Below, piece after piece: positions 8,399-16,972 of a stretch of 64,000 nt of DNA. This stretch comes from Halioglobus sp. (lineage in GTDB: Bacteria; Pseudomonadota; Gammaproteobacteria; Pseudomonadales; Halieaceae): assembly GCA_028825045.1 (NCBI GenBank), contig JAPKAY010000017.1, forward strand, positions 1 through 64,000. The letters run 5' to 3'. The notes beneath the pieces are model-generated. The model did no database searches. It was not told the DNA's origin and saw only the letters and a list, made by a program, of their open reading frames with translations. The position numbers were made by a program, and so were the translations under genes. Each line of letters begins with the position of its first letter. The first letter of the stretch is position 1.

Positions 8399-9013
8399 GT
8401 GGCCCAGCTACCCTTCTCGCAAGCTTGTGAAAACAACAAGCTTTATATCCTGAAGATATTGCGCGCAGTTTTTGCCGATCGCAAAACCGTGCTTGAGATC
8501 GCCAGTGGTACCGGTCAGCACGCTTGCTTCTTTGCGGCGGAGATGCCCTGGTTGCAGTGGCAACCCAGTGACTTGTCCGAGACTCTGCCTGTATTGGGAC
8601 CCCGTTGTTCTGCTTACGCTGGAGAAAACCTGTTGCCAGAAAAAGCACTGGATGTGCGCGACACGAGCTGGCCTCTGGAAGTGCCTGACGCGTTGTTTAC
8701 CGCAAACAGCTTTCACATTATGTCTTTTGAAGCAGTGCAAAGTTTTTTTAGCATGCTTGAAAAAAGTGATCAGGACGATTTGGTGCTGTCTGTCTACGGG
8801 CCGTTCAATTACAACGGCGCTTATACCAGTGACAGTAACGCACGCTTTGATCAGTGGCTGCTTCAACACGACGCTGCCAGTGGTATTCGAAGTTTTGAGG
8901 TGGTGAATGAACTGGCAGCGAGTGCGGGTTTGTCGCTGCAAGATGATTATGAAATGCCTGCCAATAATCGCTTATTGGTGTGGCAGCGGGGGCCAAGCAA
9001 CACGCCGCCCTGA
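8399..9013 (+). CDS. DUF938 family, SAM-methyltransferase-like protein
   Basis: This 204-residue protein starts at a GTG 20 bases after yaaA. It has a Rossmann methyltransferase core with the SAM-binding motif LEIASGTGQHACFFA near residues 29-43, then SDLSETL and the family-specific NSFHIMSFEAVQSFF block. The conserved start PFSQACENNKLYIL and the segment YGPFNYNGAYTSDSNARFDQWL identify DUF938. No substrate is established for the family, so the activity is only inferred from the fold. It is probably co-transcribed with yaaA and converges on the GNAT-like gene. Confidence 0.85.
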   Translation: MAQLPFSQACENNKLYILKILRAVFADRKTVLEIASGTGQHACFFAAEMPWLQWQPSDLSETLPVLGPRCSAYAGENLLPEKALDVRDTSWPLEVPDALFTANSFHIMSFEAVQSFFSMLEKSDQDDLVLSVYGPFNYNGAYTSDSNARFDQWLLQHDAASGIRSFEVVNELAASAGLSLQDDYEMPANNRLLVWQRGPSNTPP

Positions 9014-9023
9014 TAGGAATCAC

Positions 9024-10181
9024 CTATTTAAATGGCAGTAGCCGCGCCGCCTCCTCCCCGTATTGTTGATTGTGTGTTTCCTCACGGCGCGTGAACTCTC
9101 CCACGGACGCAGACAGTTGCGGATCAGCAATCCAATGATTCGACCAGGTGGTAGTGGGACGAAAGCCCCGTTGAATTTTGTGTTCACCCTGCGCTCCGGG
9201 GTCGAAACGCGATATGTTATTAGCTATGCAGTACTCAATACCCTGGTAGTAGCAGGCCTCGAAATGCAAACAATCGAATTCTCTTTCGCAACCCCAGTAG
9301 CGCCCATAGAGTGTAGTGCTGGAACGAAAATAGAGCGCGCCGGCTACGGGTTGTGTGCCGAGGTAGGCCAGAACCATGACGACTTGCTTGCCCATGCCGG
9401 CGGCGGTGCTTAGGAAAAAGTCTCGACTCAAATAGCCGCCGTGGCCGCTACGCTTGGCATAGGTGAGTTGGTAAAAGTTGTAAAACTGCTCCCACTCCTG
9501 CTTACCAATATCATTACCCTCGAGAGTCTTTAGCACTAGCCCTTGCTCCCTGACGCGGCGGCGCTCTCGGTTGAGTGACTTGCGTTTGCGACTGGTGAAT
9601 GTCGCCAGATAGTCACTAAAGGACGCATAGCCGTCATTGAACCAGTGGAACTGCGTGGCGCTGCGGCGATGCATTCCGCCCTCTACTAGCGTGTTACTGA
9701 TGGCTTCTTCCGGGAACAGAATATGCCAGGAAGAAATCTGTCGCCGCCTGGCCAGTTCCTGAATCGCATGTGATGCAGCGGTCAGGCAGTTAGTCTCTTC
9801 GAAGCCCTGCGCCGTGCACAGGCGAGGGCCGGTGGCGGGCGTAAAGGGAATTGCGGTGACAAGCTTGGGGTAGTAGTCGAGGCCGCTCTGTCGCCAGGCA
9901 TCCGCCCAGGACCAGTCGAAAACGTATTCGCCATAGGAGTGAGATTTTAGATACAGCGGCATCACCGCTGCAAGAACATCACCTTGTCGCAGGAGGAGGT
10001 GGCAGGGCTGCCAGCCCGTTTCCGCGGTGGTGCATTCTGTCTGCTCAAGACCATACAGGAACTCGTGGCGCAGAAAAGGATAGTCGATACCGGCAACATC
10101 GTTCCAACTCTTCGCTGGAATCTGATCGAGGCTGGTCAGAAATTCAGCGGTTAATTCCCCGGGCTTCACGTTGTTGGTCAT
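9024..10181 (-). CDS. GNAT/FemAB-like acyltransferase family protein (DUF482)
   Basis: This 385-residue protein belongs to the COG3146/DUF482 family, with a double GNAT-like fold resembling FemAB-type aminoacyl transferases. Conserved stretches include FLRHEFLYGLEQ near the start, the FTSRKRKSLNRERRRV segment in the middle, and FEACYYQGIEYCI followed by FDPGAQGEHKIQRGF near the end. The biochemical function is unknown in this family. It starts seven bases after the ubiA stop, so it is probably the last gene of a ubiC-ubiA operon. The start at 10181 is the only sensible one. Confidence 0.85.
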   Translation of the reverse strand: MTNNVKPGELTAEFLTSLDQIPAKSWNDVAGIDYPFLRHEFLYGLEQTECTTAETGWQPCHLLLRQGDVLAAVMPLYLKSHSYGEYVFDWSWADAWRQSGLDYYPKLVTAIPFTPATGPRLCTAQGFEETNCLTAASHAIQELARRRQISSWHILFPEEAISNTLVEGGMHRRSATQFHWFNDGYASFSDYLATFTSRKRKSLNRERRRVREQGLVLKTLEGNDIGKQEWEQFYNFYQLTYAKRSGHGGYLSRDFFLSTAAGMGKQVVMVLAYLGTQPVAGALYFRSSTTLYGRYWGCEREFDCLHFEACYYQGIEYCIANNISRFDPGAQGEHKIQRGFRPTTTWSNHWIADPQLSASVGEFTRREETHNQQYGEEAARLLPFK

Positions 10182-10188
10182 GGTTTAT

Positions 10189-11052
10189 TCAGGCACCGTC
10201 AGTCAGGTAGTTGAGCGCGATGCCGGCGAACAGCGCCATTCCCACCCAGTTGTTATGCACGAAGGCTTTGAAGCAGGCGTCGGGCCTGCGCTCGCGAATC
10301 AGATATTGTTGGTAAACGAACAGCGCAGCGGCCACGATTAGAGCGGCGTGAAAATACCCGCCCAGGCCAAATGCGCGCCCTGCCAGGTATAGACACAGCA
10401 GACAGGCTAATTGTAGGCCACCGATGATGAGACGATCGTAACGGCCGAACAGGATAGCCGTGGACTTAATACCAATTTTTAAATCTTCTTCCCTGTCTAC
10501 CATGGCGTATGCCGTATCGTAGGCCATGGTCCACAATAGGTTTCCAAGGTACACCAACCAGAGCGCCGCGGGGAGCGAGTCGAGCTGGGCTGCAAAAGCC
10601 ATAGGAATTCCCCATGAAAAAGCAGCCCCCAGCACTAGTTGTGGTAAATGGGTGTAGCGCTTCATAAAAGGATAGCTGGAGGCAAGTGCGACGGCACCGA
10701 GGGAGAGTGCGATCGTTAGCGTATTGGTAAATAGCACCAGCACAAATGCCAACAGCATTAGTACGGCAAACAAAGTTAACGCTTCGCGCTCGGTTACTGT
10801 GCCTGTTACCAGAGGCCTGTCACTGGTGCGAGCCACCGCTCCATCGACATGCCGGTCGGCGAAGTCGTTGATGACACAACCTGCTGAGCGAGTGAGGAAT
10901 GTGCCTAGGACAAAAATTACCAACAGATCCGAGTCCGGAAACCCCTCGGCAGCGAGCCACAACGCCCACAATGTAGGCCATAGCAACAGGAGAGTCCCTA
11001 TAGGCCGATCAAAGCGGATTAGTTGCAGCAGTGCGCTGGTACGAGCGGAGAT
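10189..11052 (-). CDS. ubiA: 4-hydroxybenzoate octaprenyltransferase, apparent ATC start
   Basis: This integral membrane prenyltransferase attaches the polyprenyl chain to 4-hydroxybenzoate in ubiquinone synthesis. Both Asp-rich motifs are present ([10 protein letters not shown] and [13 protein letters not shown]), as are [23 protein letters not shown] and about eight helices. No ATG, GTG or TTG precedes the conserved [17 protein letters not shown] block; the first TTG (10986) lies inside it. The likely start is ATC at 11052, with AAAGGA nine bases upstream. This gives 287 residues beginning [17 protein letters not shown], matching E. coli UbiA (290). A sequencing error in an original ATG is the alternative. 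It follows ubiC by 39 bases. Confidence 0.88.
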   Translation of the reverse strand: MSARTSALLQLIRFDRPIGTLLLLWPTLWALWLAAEGFPDSDLLVIFVLGTFLTRSAGCVINDFADRHVDGAVARTSDRPLVTGTVTEREALTLFAVLMLLAFVLVLFTNTLTIALSLGAVALASSYPFMKRYTHLPQLVLGAAFSWGIPMAFAAQLDSLPAALWLVYLGNLLWTMAYDTAYAMVDREEDLKIGIKSTAILFGRYDRLIIGGLQLACLLCLYLAGRAFGLGGYFHAALIVAAALFVYQQYLIRERRPDACFKAFVHNNWVGMALFAGIALNYLTDGA

Positions 11053-11091
11053 AGTGGTGGATCCTTTGTAAGGCCTTCCAAAAGACCTAGC

Positions 11092-11736
11092 TTACTGGGT
11101 TGGCGTTCGAAAAGCAGCGCTGACCTTGCCTCGCTGAGAGCGATGCACCGCCAGTGTCGTCTCCCAGGGCGTAAATGGCTCTAGAAAGACCTCACTTACC
11201 ATTAACTTTTTGCCGTCTATCTCAAACCGGCAGCGGCGCCCCCAGGCGGGAGTAGGTTGATGCAGATGCTTCGGCAGATAATCACTGTCTCCGGGCATGT
11301 GGGCGAGTTCAAACGGGTAACGGCGCATGCCCGGGTGCTTGAACAAAATGGCACCAAGCGATTTGTTCTGTAACCGCCTAAGATGGGCGAGACTCCCTGC
11401 CAGGCTGGAAATGGGAAAGATACTGCGTGCGAACACCACCACCTCATCTCCCAGGCGCAGGGCAACCTCGCGCACAAGGGCGAGTTGCCGGGGAGGGAGC
11501 GCCAATAGTCGGCGCTCGGACGGGAGCGGTACTTCCCAGTTCTGATGGAGCCGCTGGACCGCGAACCTGCCCTCTCCAGAGGCTATTAGATGCTCTGTCA
11601 GGGAACCATTGTCGGTCAGCCACACCCGCAGCTCCGGTGCAAGTGTTGCACTGGTGTAGCGTGCCATCGATCGCCAGTTCGGTTCGATGGCAATACGCCT
11701 TCGTGGCAGCGGCTGAGTAGCAATTGGAGGGGACAA
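11092..11736 (-). CDS. ubiC: Chorismate--pyruvate lyase
   Basis: This 214-residue cytosolic enzyme converts chorismate to 4-hydroxybenzoate plus pyruvate, the first committed step of ubiquinone synthesis and the substrate source for the adjacent UbiA. It has the family pattern VFARSIFPISSLAG, the LGAILFKHPGMRR segment (LG..LF) and WGRRCRFEIDGKKLMVSEVFL, with the product-binding arginine and the C-terminal glutamate. The TTG start at 11736 is supported by a TAAGGA motif about ten bases upstream. An internal ATG at SMARYTS would give a shorter protein closer to E. coli UbiC in length. Confidence 0.92.
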   Translation of the reverse strand: MSPPIATQPLPRRRIAIEPNWRSMARYTSATLAPELRVWLTDNGSLTEHLIASGEGRFAVQRLHQNWEVPLPSERRLLALPPRQLALVREVALRLGDEVVVFARSIFPISSLAGSLAHLRRLQNKSLGAILFKHPGMRRYPFELAHMPGDSDYLPKHLHQPTPAWGRRCRFEIDGKKLMVSEVFLEPFTPWETTLAVHRSQRGKVSAAFRTPTQ

Positions 11737-11839
11737 AAGCCTAGCTTCCTTAAATCCAGAGGCGAGAATGCGTTATCCGCAGTGCGCATGCAAGCTGCTC
11801 CAACGCTCAATCCAGTAGAAGAAAGCCGCGAGAAAATCC

Positions 11840-11867
11840 TTGCACAATTATTGTACAACCCTATAGT
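11840..11867 (+). promoter_or_regulatory. Operator-like palindrome and -10 box before the rubredoxin fusion
   Basis: TTGCACAAT (11840-11848), one base, then ATTGTACAA (11850-11858) forms a 9-1-9 inverted repeat with a single mismatch. A good -10 hexamer, TATAGT, lies at 11862-11867, so the palindrome covers the -35 region. It is about 100 bases before the rubredoxin-reductase start, in the divergent gap with ubiC. The binding protein is unknown. Confidence 0.45.
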
Positions 11868-11958
11868 GTTCCGTCTCGAATTTTGTCTCTCGTTTCCGCG
11901 TTTGCCGGGTTGCGTTTGGCTGATCTGTGAATCTAATTGAAAGAAAGCGAGTATTAGC

Positions 11959-13329
11959 ATGAGTAAGTGGGAATGTATTGTTTGTGGCTTGATCTATGAC
12001 GAGAAGGAGGGTTGGCCGGACGATGGTATTGCGCCGGGCACGAAGTGGGCGGATGTTCCTGAAGACTGGTTGTGTCCCGATTGTGGCGTTGGCAAGGAAG
12101 ATTTTGAGTTACTCGAAGAGGCGGCAGTCGAAGCGGCGCCTCATCACGAGGAACCGGTGGTCGATAAAGAACATGCGCCGGTCGTCATTCTGGGGACTGG
12201 CCTGGCGGGATACGGCCTGGCTAAGGAATTCCGCAAACACGACAGCGACACACCGCTCATCCTGATCACCTCTGATGACGGGCGTGCATATTCCAAGCCG
12301 ATGCTTTCAACGGGGTATACCCGGAAACAGTCAGCTAATGATCTCGCCCAGTCGGATGCGGGCAATATGGCCGGCGTGCTCAAAGCCAGCGTCTGGACCA
12401 TGACCAAAGTGAATCAGATTGATACTGCGCAGCAGTTGATCAAAGTGGCAGATGCCGATACCGCAATCCATTATGGCAAGCTGGTGTTGGCATTGGGTGC
12501 TGATGTGATTCGTCCCCCCATCGAAGGAGATGGTCTGGACTTGATGTACTCCGTCAACGACCTGCTGGATTACGCTGACTTTCGCACAGCGGTTGAAAAA
12601 AATGGCGTCAAGAAAGTGTGCATCATTGGCGGTGGCCTTATCGGTTGCGAGTACACCAATGATTTGATTAACGGTGGTTTTGAGGTAGAGGCTGTGGATC
12701 CTCTCGGTTACTGTTTACCCACCCTGTTGCCTGAAGCTGCCGGTAAAGCGGTTCAGGCTGCCCTGGAAGAGAAAGGCGCCAAGTTTCATTTCGGTCCTTT
12801 GGTGACTGCTGTCAACAAGGCAGAGACAGGCGTCATCGTGAGCCTGAACAATGGTGAGACAATCGCGGCAGACATTGTGGTTTCCGCTGTCGGTGTCAGA
12901 CCTAGAATCGATCTGGCCAAAGCCAGTGGTATTACTACGAACCGCGGCATCGTCACCAACCGCCTGCTGGAAACCAGTGCGCCCAATGTGTATGCCATGG
13001 GCGATTGCGCCGAAGTCGACGGGCATGTATTAGTCTATGTTGCGCCGCTAATGGCGGCTGCCAAAGCACTGGGCAAAACGCTGGCGGGCGAGTCTACCGA
13101 TGTCACGTACCCGGCCATGCCTGTCACCATTAAAACCCCGGCCTGCCCGGTAGTGGTTGCACCTGTGGCGCTCGGTACAGAAGGCGAGTGGACCATTGCG
13201 GTCGATGGCAACAACGTCAAGGCAGAATTCCGTGATGCCGGCGGCAACCTGCTGGGCTTTGCACTGACCGGCGAGGCGACCAAAGAAAAAATGGCATTGC
13301 AAAAAGAGTTACCGGCCATCATGGCCTGA
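11959..13329 (+). CDS. Rubredoxin / rubredoxin-NAD(+) reductase fusion protein
   Basis: This 456-residue protein carries a complete rubredoxin (residues 1-50, iron ligands C6-x2-C9 and C39-x2-C42, with [12 protein letters not shown] between them). A short acidic linker (about 50-72) joins it to an FAD/NAD(P)-dependent reductase. The FAD motif GTGLAG is at 79-84, a second nucleotide motif [10 protein letters not shown] follows near 215, and [11 protein letters not shown] is the FAD-pyrophosphate motif. In Pseudomonas the same locus carries separate rubA1, rubA2 and rubB genes. The pair passes electrons from NADH to rubredoxin for alkane hydroxylation or oxidative stress, so this fusion is probably a self-contained electron shuttle. 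Its acceptor is unknown. Confidence 0.93.
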   Translation: MSKWECIVCGLIYDEKEGWPDDGIAPGTKWADVPEDWLCPDCGVGKEDFELLEEAAVEAAPHHEEPVVDKEHAPVVILGTGLAGYGLAKEFRKHDSDTPLILITSDDGRAYSKPMLSTGYTRKQSANDLAQSDAGNMAGVLKASVWTMTKVNQIDTAQQLIKVADADTAIHYGKLVLALGADVIRPPIEGDGLDLMYSVNDLLDYADFRTAVEKNGVKKVCIIGGGLIGCEYTNDLINGGFEVEAVDPLGYCLPTLLPEAAGKAVQAALEEKGAKFHFGPLVTAVNKAETGVIVSLNNGETIAADIVVSAVGVRPRIDLAKASGITTNRGIVTNRLLETSAPNVYAMGDCAEVDGHVLVYVAPLMAAAKALGKTLAGESTDVTYPAMPVTIKTPACPVVVAPVALGTEGEWTIAVDGNNVKAEFRDAGGNLLGFALTGEATKEKMALQKELPAIMA

Positions 13330-13354
13330 TGTGGCACTCCGGTCATCTGCGCAC

Positions 13355-13903
13355 ATGACCGGTCGCGTAGAGCGGCATATAAAAATCTGGTTGCAAGATT
13401 TTGTTGTCGATTTGAACCTGTGCCCCTTCGCGCGCCCCCTGTTGGGCGCGTCTAACTTGCGTATCGTTGTGTGTGATGAAAGTGTCACGGCGGCCATGCA
13501 AAAGGCTTTCCTTTTAGAACTGGATGTATTGCAATCGAGCCCGGAGCGGGAAGTTGCCACATCACTGTTGGCATTTCCAAATGCGCTGCACGAATTCCAT
13601 GATTATTTACGATTTCTTGAGGATGCGCAGGATCTGCTGCTTAAGTCCGGACTTGAGGGTATTGTGCAGTTGGCCAGTTTTCATCCCCAGTACCTGTTTG
13701 CCGGTGAGGCTTCCAACGCCGCCAGTCACTACAGTAATCGGGCGCCTTATCCGTTGATTCATTTGCTGCGCGAGGATATGTTGAGTCGCGTTTTGGCGGA
13801 CTTTGCTGATTCGGAGAAAATTCCTGAAAGGAACATAGAAATGCTGGATGGCATTGGTGTGGATAAGCTTGAGCGCCGTTGGCATGCGATTTTCAAAGGC
13901 TAG
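13355..13903 (+). CDS. DUF1415 family protein
   Basis: This 182-residue cytosolic protein belongs to a conserved proteobacterial family of unknown function. Diagnostic segments are WLQDFVVDLNLCPFARP at the start (with an invariant cysteine), then FLRFLEDAQDLL, and GIVQLASFHPQYLFAGE, followed by NRAPYPLIHLLRE. The chosen start is ATG 13355. An in-frame GTG at 13331, one base after the rubredoxin fusion stop, would add eight residues. The tight spacing implies co-transcription with the rubredoxin fusion. No activity can be assigned, though the conserved Cys, His and Arg pattern suggests an enzyme. Confidence 0.85.
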   Translation: MTGRVERHIKIWLQDFVVDLNLCPFARPLLGASNLRIVVCDESVTAAMQKAFLLELDVLQSSPEREVATSLLAFPNALHEFHDYLRFLEDAQDLLLKSGLEGIVQLASFHPQYLFAGEASNAASHYSNRAPYPLIHLLREDMLSRVLADFADSEKIPERNIEMLDGIGVDKLERRWHAIFKG

Positions 13904-13941
13904 GCTGTTAAGGGCGCCTGTTGCAAAGTACGCGCACGTGA

Positions 13942-16008
13942 TTAAACCTTTGCAAACTGCTGCCCAGCGCCAGTCCACCGGTGAATCAGCGGATCGGCCA
14001 GTTCCGGATGCGTCTTGCGAATATCGTCTGAAATAAGCTGGACGTCATCCAGTAAATGATTGTGCGTCGGTAGTTCCGCAATCCTGAACTCCATCAGCCC
14101 CGTTTGGCGCGTGCCCAGCACTTCGCCGGGCCCCCGCAGTTCAAGATCCTTCTCAGCAATATAAAAGCCGTCCGAACTCTCCCGCATAACCGACAGCCGT
14201 TGCTTGCCATTGGCAGACAGTGGCGATTGGTAGAGCAAGACGCAATGGCTTGCCTGCGCACCGCGGCCGACTCGCCCGCGTAGCTGATGTAACTGCGCTA
14301 AGCCCAGACGCTCAGGGTTTTCGATTATCATCAGGCTGGCGTTGGGCACATCCACCCCGACTTCGATGACGGTTGTCGCCACCAACAATGCTAATTCTCC
14401 ATTTTTGAACGCAGCCATAATCGATTCTTTTTCAGCGGGCTTCAAGCGCCCGTGAATAAGCCCAATTTTCAGGTGGGGCAGCGCGATGCGCAGCTCTGCC
14501 TCCGTCGCCTCTGCGGCCTGCGCCTGCAGGACATCGCTTTCTTCGATCAGGGTACAAACCCAGTAGGCCTGGCGGCCGTCACCGCAGGCGGCGGCGACCC
14601 TTCCGACAACTTCGTCCCGGCGGATGCTGTCGACCAGCGCAGTTGTCACGGCCTGCCGTCCCGGCGGTAATTCGTCGATGATGGAGCAGTCCAGGTCTGC
14701 GTAAGCCACCATGGATAGTGTTCGTGGAATGGGTGTCGCGGTCATTACCAGCTGATGCGCGCGGCCCTGTTCCGGCGCGGTTTTTTTGGTCAGTGCGAGC
14801 CGCTGATGAACACCGAAACGGTGTTGCTCGTCGACGATCACCAGACCCAGGCGTGAGAATGCCACATCGTCCTGGAACAAGGCGTGGGTGCCAATTACCA
14901 GGCTGGCCTCTCCGGACATAAGACGCGCCAAAGCGTTGGCTCGTTTGTTGCCCTTGGAGCGGCCGCTCAGCCACTCCATGTCGATACCCAGGGGCTCAAA
15001 CCATTGAGAGAAGCTTTGCCAATGCTGTTCTGCCAGTATTTCAGTCGGCGCCATGATAGCGACCTGAAAACCAGCATTGATGGCCTGAAGGGCTGCACCT
15101 GCGGCGACCAGAGTCTTGCCTGAGCCGACATCGCCCTGAACCAATCGCATCATGGGCACAGTCCGGGCAAGATCAACGGCGATTTCGTTCAGTACCCGGC
15201 TCTGAGCTTGGGTGGGCGTGAAAGATAGAGTGGCGAGAAACGTCGCCAGGGCATTTTCATTGTGCTCCATGGGTGGAGCGCCCTCGCGTTGCTGGCGTTC
15301 ACGCAGACGATGCAGCGATAGGTTGTGTGCCACCAGTTCCTCAAGTGCAAGCCGCAATTGCGCGGGATGTCGCCCTTCGCGCAGCAGTTCAAGTGACGCT
15401 CCCGGTGGCGGGGCATGCAGGTATTGCAGCGCTCGTGTCAGTTCGTACGGGTATTTCTCGCTGGCTGGCAGCAGCTCATCGACCTGTTCCCGTTGCATAC
15501 GAGATAGAGCTTGTGCGCAGAGATTGCGCCACTGATTTTGGCCGATGCCCGCTGTTGTTGGATAGACGGGCGTTAGCGTCTCCTCTACCGGAGACTCTTC
15601 ATCCTGTAGTAGACGATATTCGGGATGGTACATTTCCAGGCCGCTGCTGCCACGACGAACCTGGCCGAAACAACGCAGGCGGGTTCCCGGTTTGAGGTTA
15701 TTTTTTTGGGCAGCGGTGAAGTGGAAAAAGCGCAGTGTCAATGTACCGGTGCCATCCTGGATTCGGGCTACGAGGCTGCGTCGTCTGCCAAACACCACAT
15801 CTGCTGCCCGTACTTCTCCGTCGATAACGAGGTCTGTGCTCTCGCTCGCACCGGCAATGGGAGTGACACGCGTGCGGTCCTGATAGCGCAGGGGTAGATG
15901 GAACAGCAGGTCCTCTACTCGGTGAACACCGTAGTCAGAGAGCTTGCCCGCCAGCTTGGGACCGACGCCGCGCAGCTCCTGCACAGAGATATTGGCGATG
16001 CCTTGCAC
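13942..16008 (-). CDS. recG: ATP-dependent DNA helicase RecG
   Basis: This 688-residue branch-migration helicase regresses stalled replication forks and processes D-loops and R-loops. It has the N-terminal wedge/OB region (LSDYGVHRVEDLLFHLPLRYQDRT, then VARIQDGTGTLTLRFF), Walker A GDVGSGKT, the DEQH box (VDEQHRFGVHQR), MTATPIPRTL, and the C-terminal QLRGRVGRGAQAS and FxxAExDLxLRGPGE motifs. Length matches E. coli RecG (693). The start is GTG at 16008, seven bases after the oxyR stop. The longer open frame upstream only shadows oxyR. The oxyR-recG order is as in Pseudomonas. Confidence 0.96.
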   Translation of the reverse strand: MQGIANISVQELRGVGPKLAGKLSDYGVHRVEDLLFHLPLRYQDRTRVTPIAGASESTDLVIDGEVRAADVVFGRRRSLVARIQDGTGTLTLRFFHFTAAQKNNLKPGTRLRCFGQVRRGSSGLEMYHPEYRLLQDEESPVEETLTPVYPTTAGIGQNQWRNLCAQALSRMQREQVDELLPASEKYPYELTRALQYLHAPPPGASLELLREGRHPAQLRLALEELVAHNLSLHRLRERQQREGAPPMEHNENALATFLATLSFTPTQAQSRVLNEIAVDLARTVPMMRLVQGDVGSGKTLVAAGAALQAINAGFQVAIMAPTEILAEQHWQSFSQWFEPLGIDMEWLSGRSKGNKRANALARLMSGEASLVIGTHALFQDDVAFSRLGLVIVDEQHRFGVHQRLALTKKTAPEQGRAHQLVMTATPIPRTLSMVAYADLDCSIIDELPPGRQAVTTALVDSIRRDEVVGRVAAACGDGRQAYWVCTLIEESDVLQAQAAEATEAELRIALPHLKIGLIHGRLKPAEKESIMAAFKNGELALLVATTVIEVGVDVPNASLMIIENPERLGLAQLHQLRGRVGRGAQASHCVLLYQSPLSANGKQRLSVMRESSDGFYIAEKDLELRGPGEVLGTRQTGLMEFRIAELPTHNHLLDDVQLISDDIRKTHPELADPLIHRWTGAGQQFAKV

Positions 16009-16015
16009 GAGTAGG

Positions 16016-16918
16016 CTACCGGTCGCGCAGGGCGTCGTTGAGGATGTCGATGGCCTCGGGTCGCGGGTAGCTAGCCCGCCAAGCGAGCGCGATGCTCCGC
16101 GTTGGCCCCGGATCTGCAAAGGGGCGCACAGCCAGCGTGTGTTCGCCATACGTGACTTCCTTTGCAGCGGAATATGGCAGCACAGTAATGCCCAGGCCAC
16201 TCGCCACCATATGCTTTAATGTCTCCAGCGAACTGCCTTCTACTACTGCATTACCACGCGCATAGTTCTCACGAATGGCTTGCTGTAAACCTGGACACGC
16301 CTCCAACACCTGATCACGGAAACAATGTCCCTCGCCCATCAGTAGCACCCGGTGCTCCGCCAATACCCGCGGTTCAATGTGTGACTGCTCCGCCAGTGCG
16401 TGATCCTGTGGCAACAACACCACAAAGGGCTCGTCGAAGAGTGTTTGTGTCACCACATCGGTTTCTGTAAATGGCAACGCCACGAAAATAGCATCTAACT
16501 CGCCGCTGGTTAGTTTGGCTCGCAGGCTAGCGGTGTAATTTTCTTCGATATACAAAGGCATTTTCGGAGCCAACTGCTGCAACCGGCTAACCAAACGGGG
16601 AAAGAGATAGGGCCCTACGGTATAAATCGCACCCACACTGAGCATACTTCCCAGCGGATCTTTGCCCAGCTCCGCCAACTGACGCAGGGTTTGGGTTTCC
16701 GCCAGTACCGCATGGGCCTGCTCCACAATGCGCTCGCCGATGGGTGTGGTCGCCACCTGATGGCGAGCTCGTTCGAACAGGCTAATGCCTAATTCCTCCT
16801 CCAACTTTTTGATGGCGATACTCAGCGTAGGCTGGCTGACGCTGCACTGCTCAGCGGCTTTGCGAAAATGGCCTGTTTCAGACAGGGCTACAAGGTAGCG
16901 CAGTTCTGTTAATGTCAT
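16016..16918 (-). CDS. oxyR: Hydrogen-peroxide-sensing LysR-type regulator OxyR
   Basis: This 300-residue LysR-family regulator has an N-terminal winged HTH (residues 1-60, FRKAAEQCSVSQPTLSIAIKKLE) and a periplasmic-binding-protein-like sensor domain. The peroxide-sensing cysteines are at 199 and 208 in GEGHCFRDQVLEAC, the same numbering and nine-residue spacing as E. coli OxyR, where they form the activating disulfide. OxyR controls catalase, alkyl hydroperoxide reductase and iron-management genes. It is directly upstream of recG on the same strand and divergent from the YeeZ-like gene. Confidence 0.97.
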   Translation of the reverse strand: MTLTELRYLVALSETGHFRKAAEQCSVSQPTLSIAIKKLEEELGISLFERARHQVATTPIGERIVEQAHAVLAETQTLRQLAELGKDPLGSMLSVGAIYTVGPYLFPRLVSRLQQLAPKMPLYIEENYTASLRAKLTSGELDAIFVALPFTETDVVTQTLFDEPFVVLLPQDHALAEQSHIEPRVLAEHRVLLMGEGHCFRDQVLEACPGLQQAIRENYARGNAVVEGSSLETLKHMVASGLGITVLPYSAAKEVTYGEHTLAVRPFADPGPTRSIALAWRASYPRPEAIDILNDALRDR

Positions 16919-16972
16919 GGGATTCCGACCGTGTTGGATAAGCCCCTAGTGTAACCAGTGAGGGATCATTTT

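Noticed and set aside
13428..13452. Seven-pair GC hairpin inside the DUF1415 gene
   Set aside because: It lies within the conserved coding segment CPFARPLLGAS and has no T run, so it is explained by codon usage.
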